A DNA stretch of 64,000 nucleotides, taken from NCBI RefSeq assembly GCF_003316695.1, contig NZ_PDKB01000004.1, positions 62,001-126,000 of the forward strand, written 5' to 3'. The notes under the pieces were generated by a model. The model searched no databases, was not told where the DNA came from, and worked only from the letters and a program-made list of their open reading frames with translations. The translations under genes and the position numbers were made by a program. The DNA is from Aliarcobacter vitoriensis (GTDB lineage: Bacteria > Campylobacterota > Campylobacteria > Campylobacterales > Arcobacteraceae). Of this stretch, positions 9,285-18,834 are shown piece by piece; the stretch's first letter is position 1, and each line of letters begins with the position of its first letter.

Positions 9285-11429
9285 TTATTTATTATATGCA
9301 TCTTTTGAAGAGAAGAATTCTATAACTTTAATATTTTTCTCAACTATTCTTTTTACTTCATCGATATTTGATATATTTGTTTCAAATTCTATTTCGCAAT
9401 ATTGGTTGTATGTATGTTTTTGTCTTCCAAATGATACAAATAAAATATAAAATTCATTTGTAGATAAATAGTTAAATACCTTTGCTAATTGACCTCTTGT
9501 ATTTGGAATACTAATTAACATTTTATATTTAAATACGCTATTTTTTGTCCATGTACAAAATAACATCTGATGATTTGATTTGATTTTCGAATATGCTTTA
9601 TCACACATTTTATGATGAATTATTGCTTCATTTCCATTTCTAAAAGCAACAATATCATCTCCAAATTTAGGATGACAACAGTGTTCAAAAGATATTGAAT
9701 TTATACTAAAATTTGAGTAAATTAGCATATTATCAAATTTATACTCTTTTATTTTACTAGTTAATATTTTAAATCTAGCCATCAAACCTTTATCTTTTGC
9801 TACTTTTTTTTCTAAAAGTAACTTTGAGTGTTTAAAATAGCTAAGAACTTGAGGAACTTTATATAAGTTTTCAATTGGGTAAACTTCAACTATATTTTCA
9901 TAATATCTTGAAAAAACCGTATTAATAATGTTTCTTCCAGATAGTTTATCTATCTCTTTTTGTCTTTGAGTACAAAGAATTTTAAGTTGTTTTTTTGCTC
10001 TTGGAGTTTTTAACATATCTACCCAAGAACATCTTGCAATTGTTTCCTCTCCAGTTTCAATAGATACAATATCAGTACTTTTCAAAACTGTTAAAAGAGG
10101 CTTTTTTATCTTATTGATATAACATGAAATAGCTTTTTCTCCTACATCCGTATGAATAGCAAAAGCATAATCGTATGCAGTTGAGCCAATAGGAAGTATA
10201 AATACTTCTCCTTTTGGAGAATATACTATAATTTCATCATTAAATAAGTTTTCTTTTGCATCTGAATAAAACTCTTCAATATTATCATTTGAAAATTCTA
10301 AGGATTTAAGCCAATTTAAGTTTGTAGAATTTTTGGCACCACTTTTATATACCCAGTGAGCTGCAATTCCATATTCTGCAACTTTATTCATTTCAAATGA
10401 ACGAATTTGAATTTCATAAATTTTAGAGTTATAAAAAACTGTTGTATGAATTGTTTGATAACCATTTTCTTTAGGAGTTGCAACATAATCTTTAAATCTT
10501 GAGACTAAAGGTTTAAACTCTAAATGAATGTGACCTAATGCTTTGTAACAGTCAATGTCATTTTCAACAAGAATTCTAATAGCAAATAAATCCAGCACTT
10601 CATCAATAGTAATGCCTTTTCTTTGCATTTTTAGATATATCGAATAGTGATGTTTAATTCTTGAATAGATTTTAATTTTATTTATGTCAAATCCATTTTT
10701 TTCTAAAAGAGTTTTTGTTACAGCTATAAAGTTATTAAAACTTAATTGCATAGACTGTTCATGCTCTTTTAGAAAATCATTTATTTTTTTATATTCCTCT
10801 GGATAAATATAGAAAAATGACAAATCTTCAAGTTCATTTTTAAGTGTAGAAATACCCAATCTATTTGCTATTGGAACATAAACAACCAAAGTTTCTTCTG
10901 CTATTCTTCTTTGTTTGTGTGGTTGAAGAACACCTAAAGTAAGCATATTATGAAGTCTATCACAAAGTTTTACTATTAAAACTCTTGGATCATCAACAGA
11001 AGCAATAAGCATTTTTCTAAAAGTCAGTGCAGCTGAAATTATTTTTGAATCAGTAGAATCTTTTGAAGTTACAAAGTTTTCTTCTCTAATATCAGCAACT
11101 TTTGTAAGCCCCTTAACCATATTTGCTACATTGCTACCCCATTTACTTTCAACATACTCTAAAGTAAAAGCAGTATCTTCTACTACATCATGAAGTAGGG
11201 CAGTTGCAATGACATCTTCATCTTTTGAGAAGCTTGAAGTAACAGTTGCAACTAATATTGGATGTACACTATAGGGTTCACCGCTTTTTCTAAATTGACC
11301 TTCATGTGCTTCAATAATAAAATTAATAATTTCATAAAGTTTATCTGAAATATCAATTTGACTTTTTAATTTATTTATAGCACCGTCAATAGTATTGATG
11401 GTTTGTACTTCTTTAAAAAATTGATTCAT
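9285..11429 (-). CDS. spoT: Bifunctional (p)ppGpp synthetase/hydrolase
   Basis: Stringent-response enzyme of the RelA/SpoT (Rel) family, 714 residues. The hydrolase HD domain is intact (His42, His56 and HDVVEDT at 80-86), and the synthetase region contains [13 protein letters not shown] domain ([19 protein letters not shown]) and a C-terminal ACT-like region follow. Both catalytic halves look intact, so it is probably the sole Rel enzyme. It follows rpoZ by 26 bases; no strong Shine-Dalgarno is visible. Confidence 0.94.
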   Translation of the reverse strand: MNQFFKEVQTINTIDGAINKLKSQIDISDKLYEIINFIIEAHEGQFRKSGEPYSVHPILVATVTSSFSKDEDVIATALLHDVVEDTAFTLEYVESKWGSNVANMVKGLTKVADIREENFVTSKDSTDSKIISAALTFRKMLIASVDDPRVLIVKLCDRLHNMLTLGVLQPHKQRRIAEETLVVYVPIANRLGISTLKNELEDLSFFYIYPEEYKKINDFLKEHEQSMQLSFNNFIAVTKTLLEKNGFDINKIKIYSRIKHHYSIYLKMQRKGITIDEVLDLFAIRILVENDIDCYKALGHIHLEFKPLVSRFKDYVATPKENGYQTIHTTVFYNSKIYEIQIRSFEMNKVAEYGIAAHWVYKSGAKNSTNLNWLKSLEFSNDNIEEFYSDAKENLFNDEIIVYSPKGEVFILPIGSTAYDYAFAIHTDVGEKAISCYINKIKKPLLTVLKSTDIVSIETGEETIARCSWVDMLKTPRAKKQLKILCTQRQKEIDKLSGRNIINTVFSRYYENIVEVYPIENLYKVPQVLSYFKHSKLLLEKKVAKDKGLMARFKILTSKIKEYKFDNMLIYSNFSINSISFEHCCHPKFGDDIVAFRNGNEAIIHHKMCDKAYSKIKSNHQMLFCTWTKNSVFKYKMLISIPNTRGQLAKVFNYLSTNEFYILFVSFGRQKHTYNQYCEIEFETNISNIDEVKRIVEKNIKVIEFFSSKDAYNK

Positions 11430-11455
11430 ATAATTTACTTGAAATAAGATTTAAC

Positions 11456-11674
11456 TTATTTGTTAGGTATTAAACCTTCAATTTTTAAAAGTCCACTTGC
11501 TATCTCATCTATAGCAATATCTGTATATTTCATTTTTTGAGTATTTTGTTCTAAAAGTGGTTTTGCACCCTTACTTAACTCATCTGCTCTTTGTCCAACA
11601 GCAATAGCCAAAATATATCTGTCATTATCAACTTGCTTTAAAGCTCTTGAAATTCTTTCTTCTAATCTTTCCAT
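11456..11674 (-). CDS. rpoZ: RNA polymerase omega subunit
   Basis: A 72-residue omega protein with MERLEERISRALKQVDNDRYILA and QRADELSKG, conserved in RpoZ for folding the beta-prime subunit. AAAGGA precedes the ATG. It sits between pyrH and spoT; rpoZ next to a spoT/rel gene is a widespread bacterial arrangement. No anomalies. Confidence 0.93.
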   Translation of the reverse strand: MERLEERISRALKQVDNDRYILAIAVGQRADELSKGAKPLLEQNTQKMKYTDIAIDEIASGLLKIEGLIPNK

Positions 11675-11692
11675 AAAATTTTCCTTTTAAAC

Positions 11693-12400
<708 letters not shown>

Positions 12401-12460
12401 CTAATTTTTCCTTCAATAATTTTTGGATTCTATCTAAAAAATAATTAACAAGAACTTAGA

Positions 12461-12730
12461 TTATTTTGTAGGTGTTTTTGATAAAATATTTGGTAATTTT
12501 TCTTTAGTTTTATTTGATTTTTTTGGTTGATAAAGCATATGATGCCATAATGCAAAACCACAAAAAGCTACTCCTGCAACAATATGAGTTTTTTTTGCAA
12601 CAGAATTTTTCATAAACATTGATGTCACAACAGTTGCACCTAAAGTAGCAGTCATACCTATTTTTGCAACTTCTCTTTGAACTTCTAAATCAAATTTTAT
12701 CTCTTTCATCTCTTTTTTTTCTTCTTTCAT
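12461..12730 (-). CDS. 89-residue two-span membrane protein, end of fez-like cluster
   Basis: Small basic protein with a charged N-terminus and two hydrophobic segments (about residues 23-41 and 48-66), ending in a Lys-rich tail. No family recognised. A second in-frame ATG at 12709 (MKEIKFD) is possible. Its start lies inside the 39-codon ORF just upstream, so the two are probably coupled. It is the last gene of the ATPase/ferritin-like cluster and could be an organelle membrane component, which is inference from position. Confidence 0.6.
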   Translation of the reverse strand: MKEEKKEMKEIKFDLEVQREVAKIGMTATLGATVVTSMFMKNSVAKKTHIVAGVAFCGFALWHHMLYQPKKSNKTKEKLPNILSKTPTK

Positions 12731-12809
12731 AAGTTTTAATACTTTTTTTCACTGTTTTCACTGTTAAAATAGCTGTTAAGGCTGTTGCTATTGGTAATAA
12801 AATCGGCAT
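12690..12809 (-). CDS. 39-residue small membrane peptide overlapping next gene
   Basis: Starts MPILLPIATALTAILTVKTV behind AAGGATTTTACCAA, then an extremely basic tail (KKSIKTYERRKKRDERDKI). It has one membrane helix at about 2-20. The last ~40 bases overlap the start of the next gene in another frame. Good RBS, composition and lack of a gap to neighbours support it, but it is short and without recognised relatives. Confidence 0.5.
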   Translation of the reverse strand: MPILLPIATALTAILTVKTVKKSIKTYERRKKRDERDKI

Positions 12810-12877
12810 TTGGTAAAATCCTTTAATAATAATTCTTAGAATTTTACCAATATAACCTTAAATACAACTAATAACAA

Positions 12878-15001
12878 TTATTGTTTTTTAGCTTCTTTAA
12901 CCTTTGCACCTTTAATAGAATTTAATAATAAACCTATTGTTGTTCCATTATGTAACACAGCTGTTACTATAGGAGAAAATAATCCAAATGTTGCCCCAGC
13001 TAAAATACAAGAATTTATACCTACTGTTGCATTGAAATTTGTATTTATCAATCCCATTGTTTTATTTGCATACTCTTTTGCCTCAACTACTGCTGAAATA
13101 TCATCTTTTAATAGACTAATATCTGCAGTTGCTTTTGCAATATCAGCACCTCTAAACATAGATATTCCTACATGAGCAGAAATTAATGCTGGTGCATCGT
13201 TTATTCCATCGCCAATGAAAGCTACTTTTTTACCTTCATTCATCAAATCTTTTACAATTTTAGCTTTATCTGTTGGTAAAAGTTCAGCTCTTACATCTTC
13301 TATTCCAAGTTCTTTGGCTATTTTTAGTGCTTTTGATTTTATATCACCAGTTAGCATAACTATATTTTTTACACCTAAATCTTTTAATTTTTTTATAGAT
13401 TCTTTTGAATTTTCTCTTAATTCATCAGAAAGACCAATTGTTCCTAATAATTTTCCGTTATAACCAATATAGAGTAAAGTATCACTTTTTTTTAAGGATT
13501 TTTCTATTTTTTCTTTACACTTTGAAAAATCTATTTTTTCATCATCTTCTAAAAAGTGACGACTACCTATAATTACAGATTTCCCATCAACTTCAGTTTT
13601 TACTCCATGAGCTACTATAAACTCTACTTCTTCATGATGCATATGTACAAAACCACGCTCTTTTGCTGCTTTTACAACTGCCTCTGCAACTGGATGAAAG
13701 TAGTGTTCCTCTGTCGAAGCAGTAAGATTTAGTAGCTCTTCGCTGCTCCAATTATCATCATATGAATCAACACTTACAACTTCTAATTGACCAGCTGTTA
13801 AAGTTCCTGTTTTGTCAAAAACAAAAGTATCAGCACTACTTAATGCTTCTACAGATTTTGCTCCTTTTATCATAATTCCACTATGACCAGCTTTCGATAT
13901 AGTAGATTTAAAAGCAACAGGAGTTGCTAATTTTAATGCACATGAGTAATCAGCTTGAAGCACAGACGCTACTCTTTCAAAATCTCTTGTAAAAATATAT
14001 GCAGCGGTTGCTAAACCTAAAGTTACAGGAACTAGTTTATTTGCTAATTTATTTGCTTTTAATTGAACTGATGATTTTTCGTTTAAAGAATTTTCAATAT
14101 AGTGCCTAATTCTTTGCGTAGCAGTATTTGCTCCTACATGTTCAGCCCAAATTCTAAATCTTCCTTCTTCAACTATAGTCCCAGATAAAACTTTATCTCC
14201 TCTAACTCTTACAATAGGTTCAGCTTCTCCTGTCATAGATACTTGATTTACAGTTCCTGTTCCTTCTAATATATGTCCATCAATAGGAATAGTATTCCCA
14301 GTTCCTACAACAACAATATCTCCAACTTTAATATCTTCTGTTTTTACTAAAACTTCACTAACTTTTCCATCTATCTTTTTTTCAAGCCAAGCTTCTTCTA
14401 CATTTGGACGAGCTAGTTCTTTTAATAAATCATCACTTTTATGAACGGTTGTTTCCTCAATATACTCACCAAGTTCTAACATAGCGTTTGTAGAGTTTGC
14501 TGCTAAATAATCTTTTCTATAAATAGAAATAGCGACTGCTCCTGCTTCAAGAACATGAGAAGTTAAACCTTCATTAAATAACTCTTTTGTTCCATCAATC
14601 AAAAGAGGAATAGAAGCAGCAGTTGTTAAACCAGCTTTTAGAGTATTATTTGTAGTGAATCTTTCGGCTATTAAAGCACTTGTGGCAATAAGTGTTCCTT
14701 TTATTGAAGGTTCTTCATTGCTTACACAAGATACACAAACACTAGCTGGGTTTTTGTCACAAGACTTCAGAAGTAAATCTCTATTTAGATTTTCAATTAT
14801 ATTTTCAAGTTCTAAAAATCTATCTTCTTTAAGCTCAAATATTACAGAGTAAGCTTTTTTGTTTACTCTTACATCTTCTATAAAATCAATATCTAAAAAA
14901 TAGTTTTTTAAAATATTTTCATCAATAAAACTATCTTTTAAAATTGATAATTTATATCTAGCTCTTAAGTTTATTTGATGAACTTTAAGAAAATTGCTCA
15001 T
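12878..15001 (-). CDS. P1B-type metal-transporting ATPase, FezB-like candidate
   Basis: Membrane pump of 707 residues. The N-terminus (about 1-75) is an HMA-like fold without CxxC but with RAR at 13-15. A Cys group follows (Cys81, 89, 92). The actuator TGEA is at 257-260, the metal-site helix has SCA at 353-355 in place of the usual CPC, the phosphorylation motif DKTGT has Asp396, P1B HP is in HFHPVAEA-like context (YFHPVAEA), and GDGINDAP is intact. Two spans close the protein. The atypical SCA site and the gene context fit the ATPase of ferrosome loci (known family); other metals such as Zn, Co or Ni cannot be excluded. Confidence 0.88.
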   Translation of the reverse strand: MSNFLKVHQINLRARYKLSILKDSFIDENILKNYFLDIDFIEDVRVNKKAYSVIFELKEDRFLELENIIENLNRDLLLKSCDKNPASVCVSCVSNEEPSIKGTLIATSALIAERFTTNNTLKAGLTTAASIPLLIDGTKELFNEGLTSHVLEAGAVAISIYRKDYLAANSTNAMLELGEYIEETTVHKSDDLLKELARPNVEEAWLEKKIDGKVSEVLVKTEDIKVGDIVVVGTGNTIPIDGHILEGTGTVNQVSMTGEAEPIVRVRGDKVLSGTIVEEGRFRIWAEHVGANTATQRIRHYIENSLNEKSSVQLKANKLANKLVPVTLGLATAAYIFTRDFERVASVLQADYSCALKLATPVAFKSTISKAGHSGIMIKGAKSVEALSSADTFVFDKTGTLTAGQLEVVSVDSYDDNWSSEELLNLTASTEEHYFHPVAEAVVKAAKERGFVHMHHEEVEFIVAHGVKTEVDGKSVIIGSRHFLEDDEKIDFSKCKEKIEKSLKKSDTLLYIGYNGKLLGTIGLSDELRENSKESIKKLKDLGVKNIVMLTGDIKSKALKIAKELGIEDVRAELLPTDKAKIVKDLMNEGKKVAFIGDGINDAPALISAHVGISMFRGADIAKATADISLLKDDISAVVEAKEYANKTMGLINTNFNATVGINSCILAGATFGLFSPIVTAVLHNGTTIGLLLNSIKGAKVKEAKKQ

Positions 15002-15384
15002 TAGAACTCTTTTGTTGCATTCATTGAAGCTTTTGCATCTTCAATTCTCTCTTTAAGTTCTTCAACTCCAGCACTTAAAAATTCTTTTCCTTTTTCAAAT
15101 GCTTTAAAAATATTTTCTTGAGCATTTTTATTTGTTAATACATAAGTCAATGCTGCTCCAATCAAAGCACCTTTTACAAAATCTCCATTCAAAATTGAAT
15201 TATTTTGTTGAACAGGATTATTAACATTTTGAGTATTTTGATTTACATTTTGGTTAATGTATGGATTTTGGTTTATATTTAATCCACTTTGATTATTATT
15301 TACCCTTGTATTATTTATATTTGTATCATAAGGATTAACATTGATTTGATTGTTATTTATTTGGTTATTTTGATTTGTTGCCAT
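15001..15384 (-). CDS. Asn/Gln-rich low-complexity membrane-associated protein
   Basis: 127 residues from the ATG at 15384, which has a strong GAAGGAG site; an ATG at 15399 is poorer. By my count about 36 of the first 65 residues are Asn or Gln. Then come a short Gly/Ala-rich hydrophobic helix (about 70-85, GDFVKGALIGAALTYVLT) and an amphipathic charged C-terminus (about 90-120), like YtxH-type proteins. The stop overlaps the ATPase ATG (TAATG). Possibly a scaffold or membrane-shaping protein; this is inference. Confidence 0.75.
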   Translation of the reverse strand: MATNQNNQINNNQINVNPYDTNINNTRVNNNQSGLNINQNPYINQNVNQNTQNVNNPVQQNNSILNGDFVKGALIGAALTYVLTNKNAQENIFKAFEKGKEFLSAGVEELKERIEDAKASMNATKEF

Positions 15385-15385
15385 A

Positions 15386-15736
15386 TTATTCTCCTTCAAT
15401 TTCTATATTTTGATTTGTTAAATATTTTTGTTCTAATTTTTCTTCTACTAATTCTAAAGCATAAATTCCAGCAATTCCTATACTTGCTGATGTTAAAGCT
15501 TTTAACCAACTTCCTTCACCAATATAGTTTGTAGTTGCTATTGCACTTCCAGTTGCTATTGCTCCTTGTGAAGTTCTTTTTGTAGTATCTTTTATGGCTT
15601 CACAGCTTTTCATTTCACCATTTTTATATTTTTTGTAGTTTATTGCTCCACTAATAACTGCACTAGCTAATGCACCACTTATTACATGACCTAAAACATT
15701 TCTAGGAGTTCCAGTATTTATTTCAAAATTTTTCAT
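15386..15736 (-). CDS. 116-residue glycine-zipper membrane protein
   Basis: Contains two hydrophobic Gly/Ala-spaced stretches: LGHVISGALASAVISGAI (about 16-33) and a second region about 60-95 (GAIATGSAIATTNYIG...ASIGIAGIYALEL). The small-residue spacing resembles glycine-zipper membrane proteins. No family recognised. AAGGAAG precedes the ATG; the stop lies one base before the next gene start. In this cluster it may be a structural membrane protein, by analogy with small hydrophobic proteins of organelle loci. Confidence 0.7.
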   Translation of the reverse strand: MKNFEINTGTPRNVLGHVISGALASAVISGAINYKKYKNGEMKSCEAIKDTTKRTSQGAIATGSAIATTNYIGEGSWLKALTSASIGIAGIYALELVEEKLEQKYLTNQNIEIEGE

Positions 15737-15996
15737 TATTTAACTTCCTTTTGTTTTCTAGTATATTTTCTTTTTGGTTTTACTTCTTCTTTTTTAATCT
15801 CTTTTTTTTCAGGTTTTTGCTGTAATTTTTCTTCTAGTTTTTCTTTTACAGTAACTACTTTTTCTTGAAGTTCTTTCGAACTATCTTTTGCATACTCAAA
15901 AAGTTTTTTACTATTTGCTTTTAATTTATCAGAATTTTTATAAGCTATTATAGCTCCTACACCAACTGCTAAGCCTAAGATAAAAGGTAATGCCAT
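15736..15996 (-). CDS. 86-residue YtxH-like protein
   Basis: One N-terminal membrane segment (LPFILGLAVGVGAIIAY, residues 3-19), then a long charged Lys/Glu helix likely to be a coiled coil, and a very basic C-terminus (KPKRKYTRKQKEVK). This plan matches YtxH/DUF-type membrane-tethered helical proteins. GGAG precedes the ATG, and its stop overlaps the ATG of the following gene. Specific function unknown. Confidence 0.7.
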   Translation of the reverse strand: MALPFILGLAVGVGAIIAYKNSDKLKANSKKLFEYAKDSSKELQEKVVTVKEKLEEKLQQKPEKKEIKKEEVKPKRKYTRKQKEVK

Positions 15997-15999
15997 TTT

Positions 16000-16674
16000 T
16001 TACTCCTCTTCTTTTGAATTTTGTGCTAAAAAATTATTCAATAGTGCAATTATTGCACCACCACTTACTGCTCCACCAATCATTGATATATTTAATTTTG
16101 AAAATAGTGAAGAGATAAGGCTTTCATCTATATTTCCATTCATTACATTATTTAGAATATCTTGATACTCTTGCATTTTTTGCATAATATCATCTTGATT
16201 TCCAGTAGTTGCTCCACTATTATAGTGATTAAACACACAATTTCTAAAAGCTGGAAGATGATTATTATATGAAGCTGCTTGAAGTTTAAATAATACATCA
16301 ACAATATCATCATCGATTGCAAAATTTAAAAGATTGTTGTACATTGCAATATTGTCAATCTCTCCTGCAACACCTAGTTCACAACACTCAATTATTGTAT
16401 TTGGAATATTGATGATTTGTGTTGAAAAATCATTCATTGGAACTTCAACATTATACTTTTGCATAAGCTGGATTAGAACACTATAATGTATAGCTTCTGC
16501 CTCTTTTATATTTATAAATGGATTAATATTTCCAAATTTCTCAATAATTCTTGTGTATGTTTCGTAAGCTTTGAACTCATCATAAATTGCAATTTGCAAA
16601 ATTTGATCACGAACTGGTACATTTGAGTTTGTATCAACTTTTTTGTTTATTAAAATATTATAATCAATTGCCAT
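16000..16674 (-). CDS. Ferritin-like (DUF2202-type) protein
   Basis: 224 residues with the pattern of a ferritin-like four-helix bundle: Glu33 and Glu38 in AIYDEFKAYETY, then ExxH (Glu60, His63) in KEAEAIHYSVL. A second half has Glu105 in GVAGEIDNIAMY and His139 in ASYNNHLPAF. The second ExxH is incomplete (Tyr136 at the Glu position). A C-terminal hydrophobic segment (about 200-215, GGAVSGGAIIALLNNFL) suggests membrane attachment. AAGGAGGT precedes the ATG. A diiron ferroxidase or iron-binding role is inferred from fold and context. Confidence 0.72.
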   Translation of the reverse strand: MAIDYNILINKKVDTNSNVPVRDQILQIAIYDEFKAYETYTRIIEKFGNINPFINIKEAEAIHYSVLIQLMQKYNVEVPMNDFSTQIINIPNTIIECCELGVAGEIDNIAMYNNLLNFAIDDDIVDVLFKLQAASYNNHLPAFRNCVFNHYNSGATTGNQDDIMQKMQEYQDILNNVMNGNIDESLISSLFSKLNISMIGGAVSGGAIIALLNNFLAQNSKEEE

Positions 16675-16988
16675 TAAATTACCTCCTTTGCCAAATTGTT
16701 TATAAGAACTGTAAGTTCATCTAAATTCTCAGATTTTATCAAATCTTCCCATAGTTTTGGACTAAAAATATCTGGATTATATAAAATCGTCACAGAAGCT
16801 ATTATTTTATTAATTTTTATCTCTTTTATTCCATTTATTTTATTTGGAAGATTTTGAATATCATCCAAAGTGATATTTGAAGCCTCTTTTGTAATTTTTG
16901 GATTTACCCGTACACGAAGTCTTCCAGGTGAATGAGCTATAATTGTAAAATAACTTGCCATTTTTATGATATCTTCTGTTTTAATCAC
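16674..16988 (-). CDS. HMA-like protein without CxxC, FezC-like candidate
   Basis: 104 residues from a GTG at 16988 placed seven bases after GGAG; a TTG at 17006 would put the Shine-Dalgarno inside the gene. It has the HMA-like beta-alpha-beta pattern without the metal-binding CxxC, and a conserved-looking SPGRLRVRV (Arg23, 25, 27). The ATPase of the cluster carries a similar RAR near its own N-terminus. It is the first gene of the tightly overlapped cluster, downstream of a Fur-family gene. Confidence 0.72.
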   Translation of the reverse strand: MIKTEDIIKMASYFTIIAHSPGRLRVRVNPKITKEASNITLDDIQNLPNKINGIKEIKINKIIASVTILYNPDIFSPKLWEDLIKSENLDELTVLINNLAKEVI

Positions 16989-17050
16989 AATAGTCTCCTT
17001 TTTCAAATTGTATTTTTTCGTTTTTAAAATTAAATGTAACTTATTATAAA

Positions 17051-17518
17051 TTAAGAATTGCTATCAGAGTTTTGACACTCTTCGCAAATACCATAAATAA
17101 TCATTATATGGTTGCTAAGAATAAATTTATGTTTTTTTGCTACTTCTTGTTGTTGTTCTTCTATAAAATCATCTGTAAACTCTTTTATTAGATTGCAATT
17201 TGTACATACAAGATGGTCATGATGAGTTTTATGGTTGAATTCATATCTAAATGTTCCATCGCCAATATCTAGTAAATTTACTAGGTTTAGTTGATGAAAG
17301 AATTTTATAGTATTGTAAATAGTAACTATGCCTATATTAATATTGTAATTTTTTTTTATCTCTTCTAAAATATCTTCAGCTGTTAGATGCTTTTTTGATA
17401 GAAATAGAGTTTTTAAAATATAATCTTTTTGAATTGTATTTTTTAAACCCACTTTAGAAGATTGTTTTTTAAAATTATTTAAAAATAGGTCAAACTCTTT
17501 TTCTTGATTTTTATCCAA
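17051..17518 (-). CDS. Fur-family metalloregulator heading the fez-like cluster
   Basis: 155 residues with an N-terminal winged helix (TAEDILEEIKKNYNINIGIVTIYNTI) and the metal-binding THHDHLVCTNC plus C-terminal GICEEC, so both Cys pairs of the structural zinc site are present. It starts at TTG behind AAAGGTG. The gene runs in the same direction as, and 62 bases upstream of, the HMA/ferritin/ATPase cluster, which makes it the likely regulator of that cluster. Whether it is global Fur, PerR or a local copy cannot be told from sequence. Confidence 0.88.
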   Translation of the reverse strand: MDKNQEKEFDLFLNNFKKQSSKVGLKNTIQKDYILKTLFLSKKHLTAEDILEEIKKNYNINIGIVTIYNTIKFFHQLNLVNLLDIGDGTFRYEFNHKTHHDHLVCTNCNLIKEFTDDFIEEQQQEVAKKHKFILSNHIMIIYGICEECQNSDSNS

Positions 17519-17604
17519 TTTATAACACCTTTAATCTCATAAAAAACTAAATTATTTAAGAGATTCTATCATTATAAATCTTAATAATTTAGTAATTTTA
17601 ATTA

Positions 17605-18834
17605 TCAGTTGTATTTGTTTGCTTTATTGTTTAATAAAATAAGGATAACACCTATTATTGCAGCAGTTATAGAACTAGCAAAAATTCCTAGTTTTACAGC
17701 ACTTACGATACTTTCATCACTAAATGCCAAATGTGATATAAAAATAGACATTGTAAAACCAATACCACCTAGAAATCCAGCTGCAATAATTTCACTCCAA
17801 GATACACTAGCAGGTTTTACAGATATTTTTAGTTTTGTTGCTAAATATGTAAAAGTGAATATTCCAATAGGTTTTCCTAAAATTAAACCTAAAGCAACTC
17901 CTAAAACAATATACTTATGAGTTATAACACTTGAAAAATCTATGATAACTCCAGCATTTGCAAAAGCAAAAAGTGGCATTATTACAAAAGCACTAAAATT
18001 ATGTAAAGCTAAAGATAGTTTATCAAGTGGAGCGTTTTCAAATTCGTAATTTTTATCAAAGTTTTTTGTTTTTAGAGGAATTGTAAATGCCAATAAAACT
18101 CCAGCAATAGTTGAGTGAATTCCAGAGCTATGTACACAAAACCATAAAATAATTCCTAAAACAATATAAGGTAATATTTTTCTAACACCAATGTAGTTTA
18201 AAAATATTAAACAAGCATAAACTAAAGCACTATATAAAAAGAATATATAATTAAGTTCACTTGTATAAAATATAGCTACAACAATAATAGCACCCAAATC
18301 ATCAACAACTGCAAGAGTTACTAAAAATAGTTTTAAAGATATATTTACTCTTTTTCCTAAAAGCATCAAAATCCCTAAAGCAAATGCTATATCTGTTGCC
18401 ATAGGAACACCAAATCCTGTTGGATGTTCTTTATTTAAACTAAGATAAATAAGTGCTGGTATTATCATACCCCCAATAGCAGCAATAATTGGGAAAGAGG
18501 CTTGTTTAAAACTAGATAGTTCTCCAACAAGCATATCTTTTTTTATCTCCATACCAACAACTAAAAAGAATATTGCCATTAAAACATCATTTACCCAATG
18601 AAGTAAACTCATAGAAAAACTATAATTTGCAAAACTTATAGAAAGATATGATGAAAAGAATTCAAAGTAGTTATTTGAATAGCTAGAATTTGCAATATAT
18701 ACTGCAAGAACTGTAACTAAAAATAAGATTATCCCACTTAGAGTTTCAATAGATACAAAGTTTTTTATAAAATCATACCTACTTTTTAATTTTGCTATTT
18801 GTTGTTTTTGTATTTCTGTAAATATCTTAGCCAT
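17605..18834 (-). CDS. nhaA: Na+/H+ antiporter NhaA
   Basis: Inner-membrane antiporter exchanging protons for sodium. 409 residues and about 11-12 spans. The essential TLAVVDDLGAI pair of Asp, MATDIAFALG and GFLGGIGFTMSIFI are all present. Its ATG overlaps the 3' end of the upstream Zur-like gene, so the two are co-transcribed, an unusual pairing that could link sodium export to a metal-responsive promoter. No truncation seen. Confidence 0.95.
   Translation of the reverse strand: MAKIFTEIQKQQIAKLKSRYDFIKNFVSIETLSGIILFLVTVLAVYIANSSYSNNYFEFFSSYLSISFANYSFSMSLLHWVNDVLMAIFFLVVGMEIKKDMLVGELSSFKQASFPIIAAIGGMIIPALIYLSLNKEHPTGFGVPMATDIAFALGILMLLGKRVNISLKLFLVTLAVVDDLGAIIVVAIFYTSELNYIFFLYSALVYACLIFLNYIGVRKILPYIVLGIILWFCVHSSGIHSTIAGVLLAFTIPLKTKNFDKNYEFENAPLDKLSLALHNFSAFVIMPLFAFANAGVIIDFSSVITHKYIVLGVALGLILGKPIGIFTFTYLATKLKISVKPASVSWSEIIAAGFLGGIGFTMSIFISHLAFSDESIVSAVKLGIFASSITAAIIGVILILLNNKANKYN

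Noticed and set aside
17519-17604. Possible Fur box in the nhaA-fur gap (GATTCTATCATTATAAATC region)
   Set aside because: The arms match only with an offset; too weak to list as a site.
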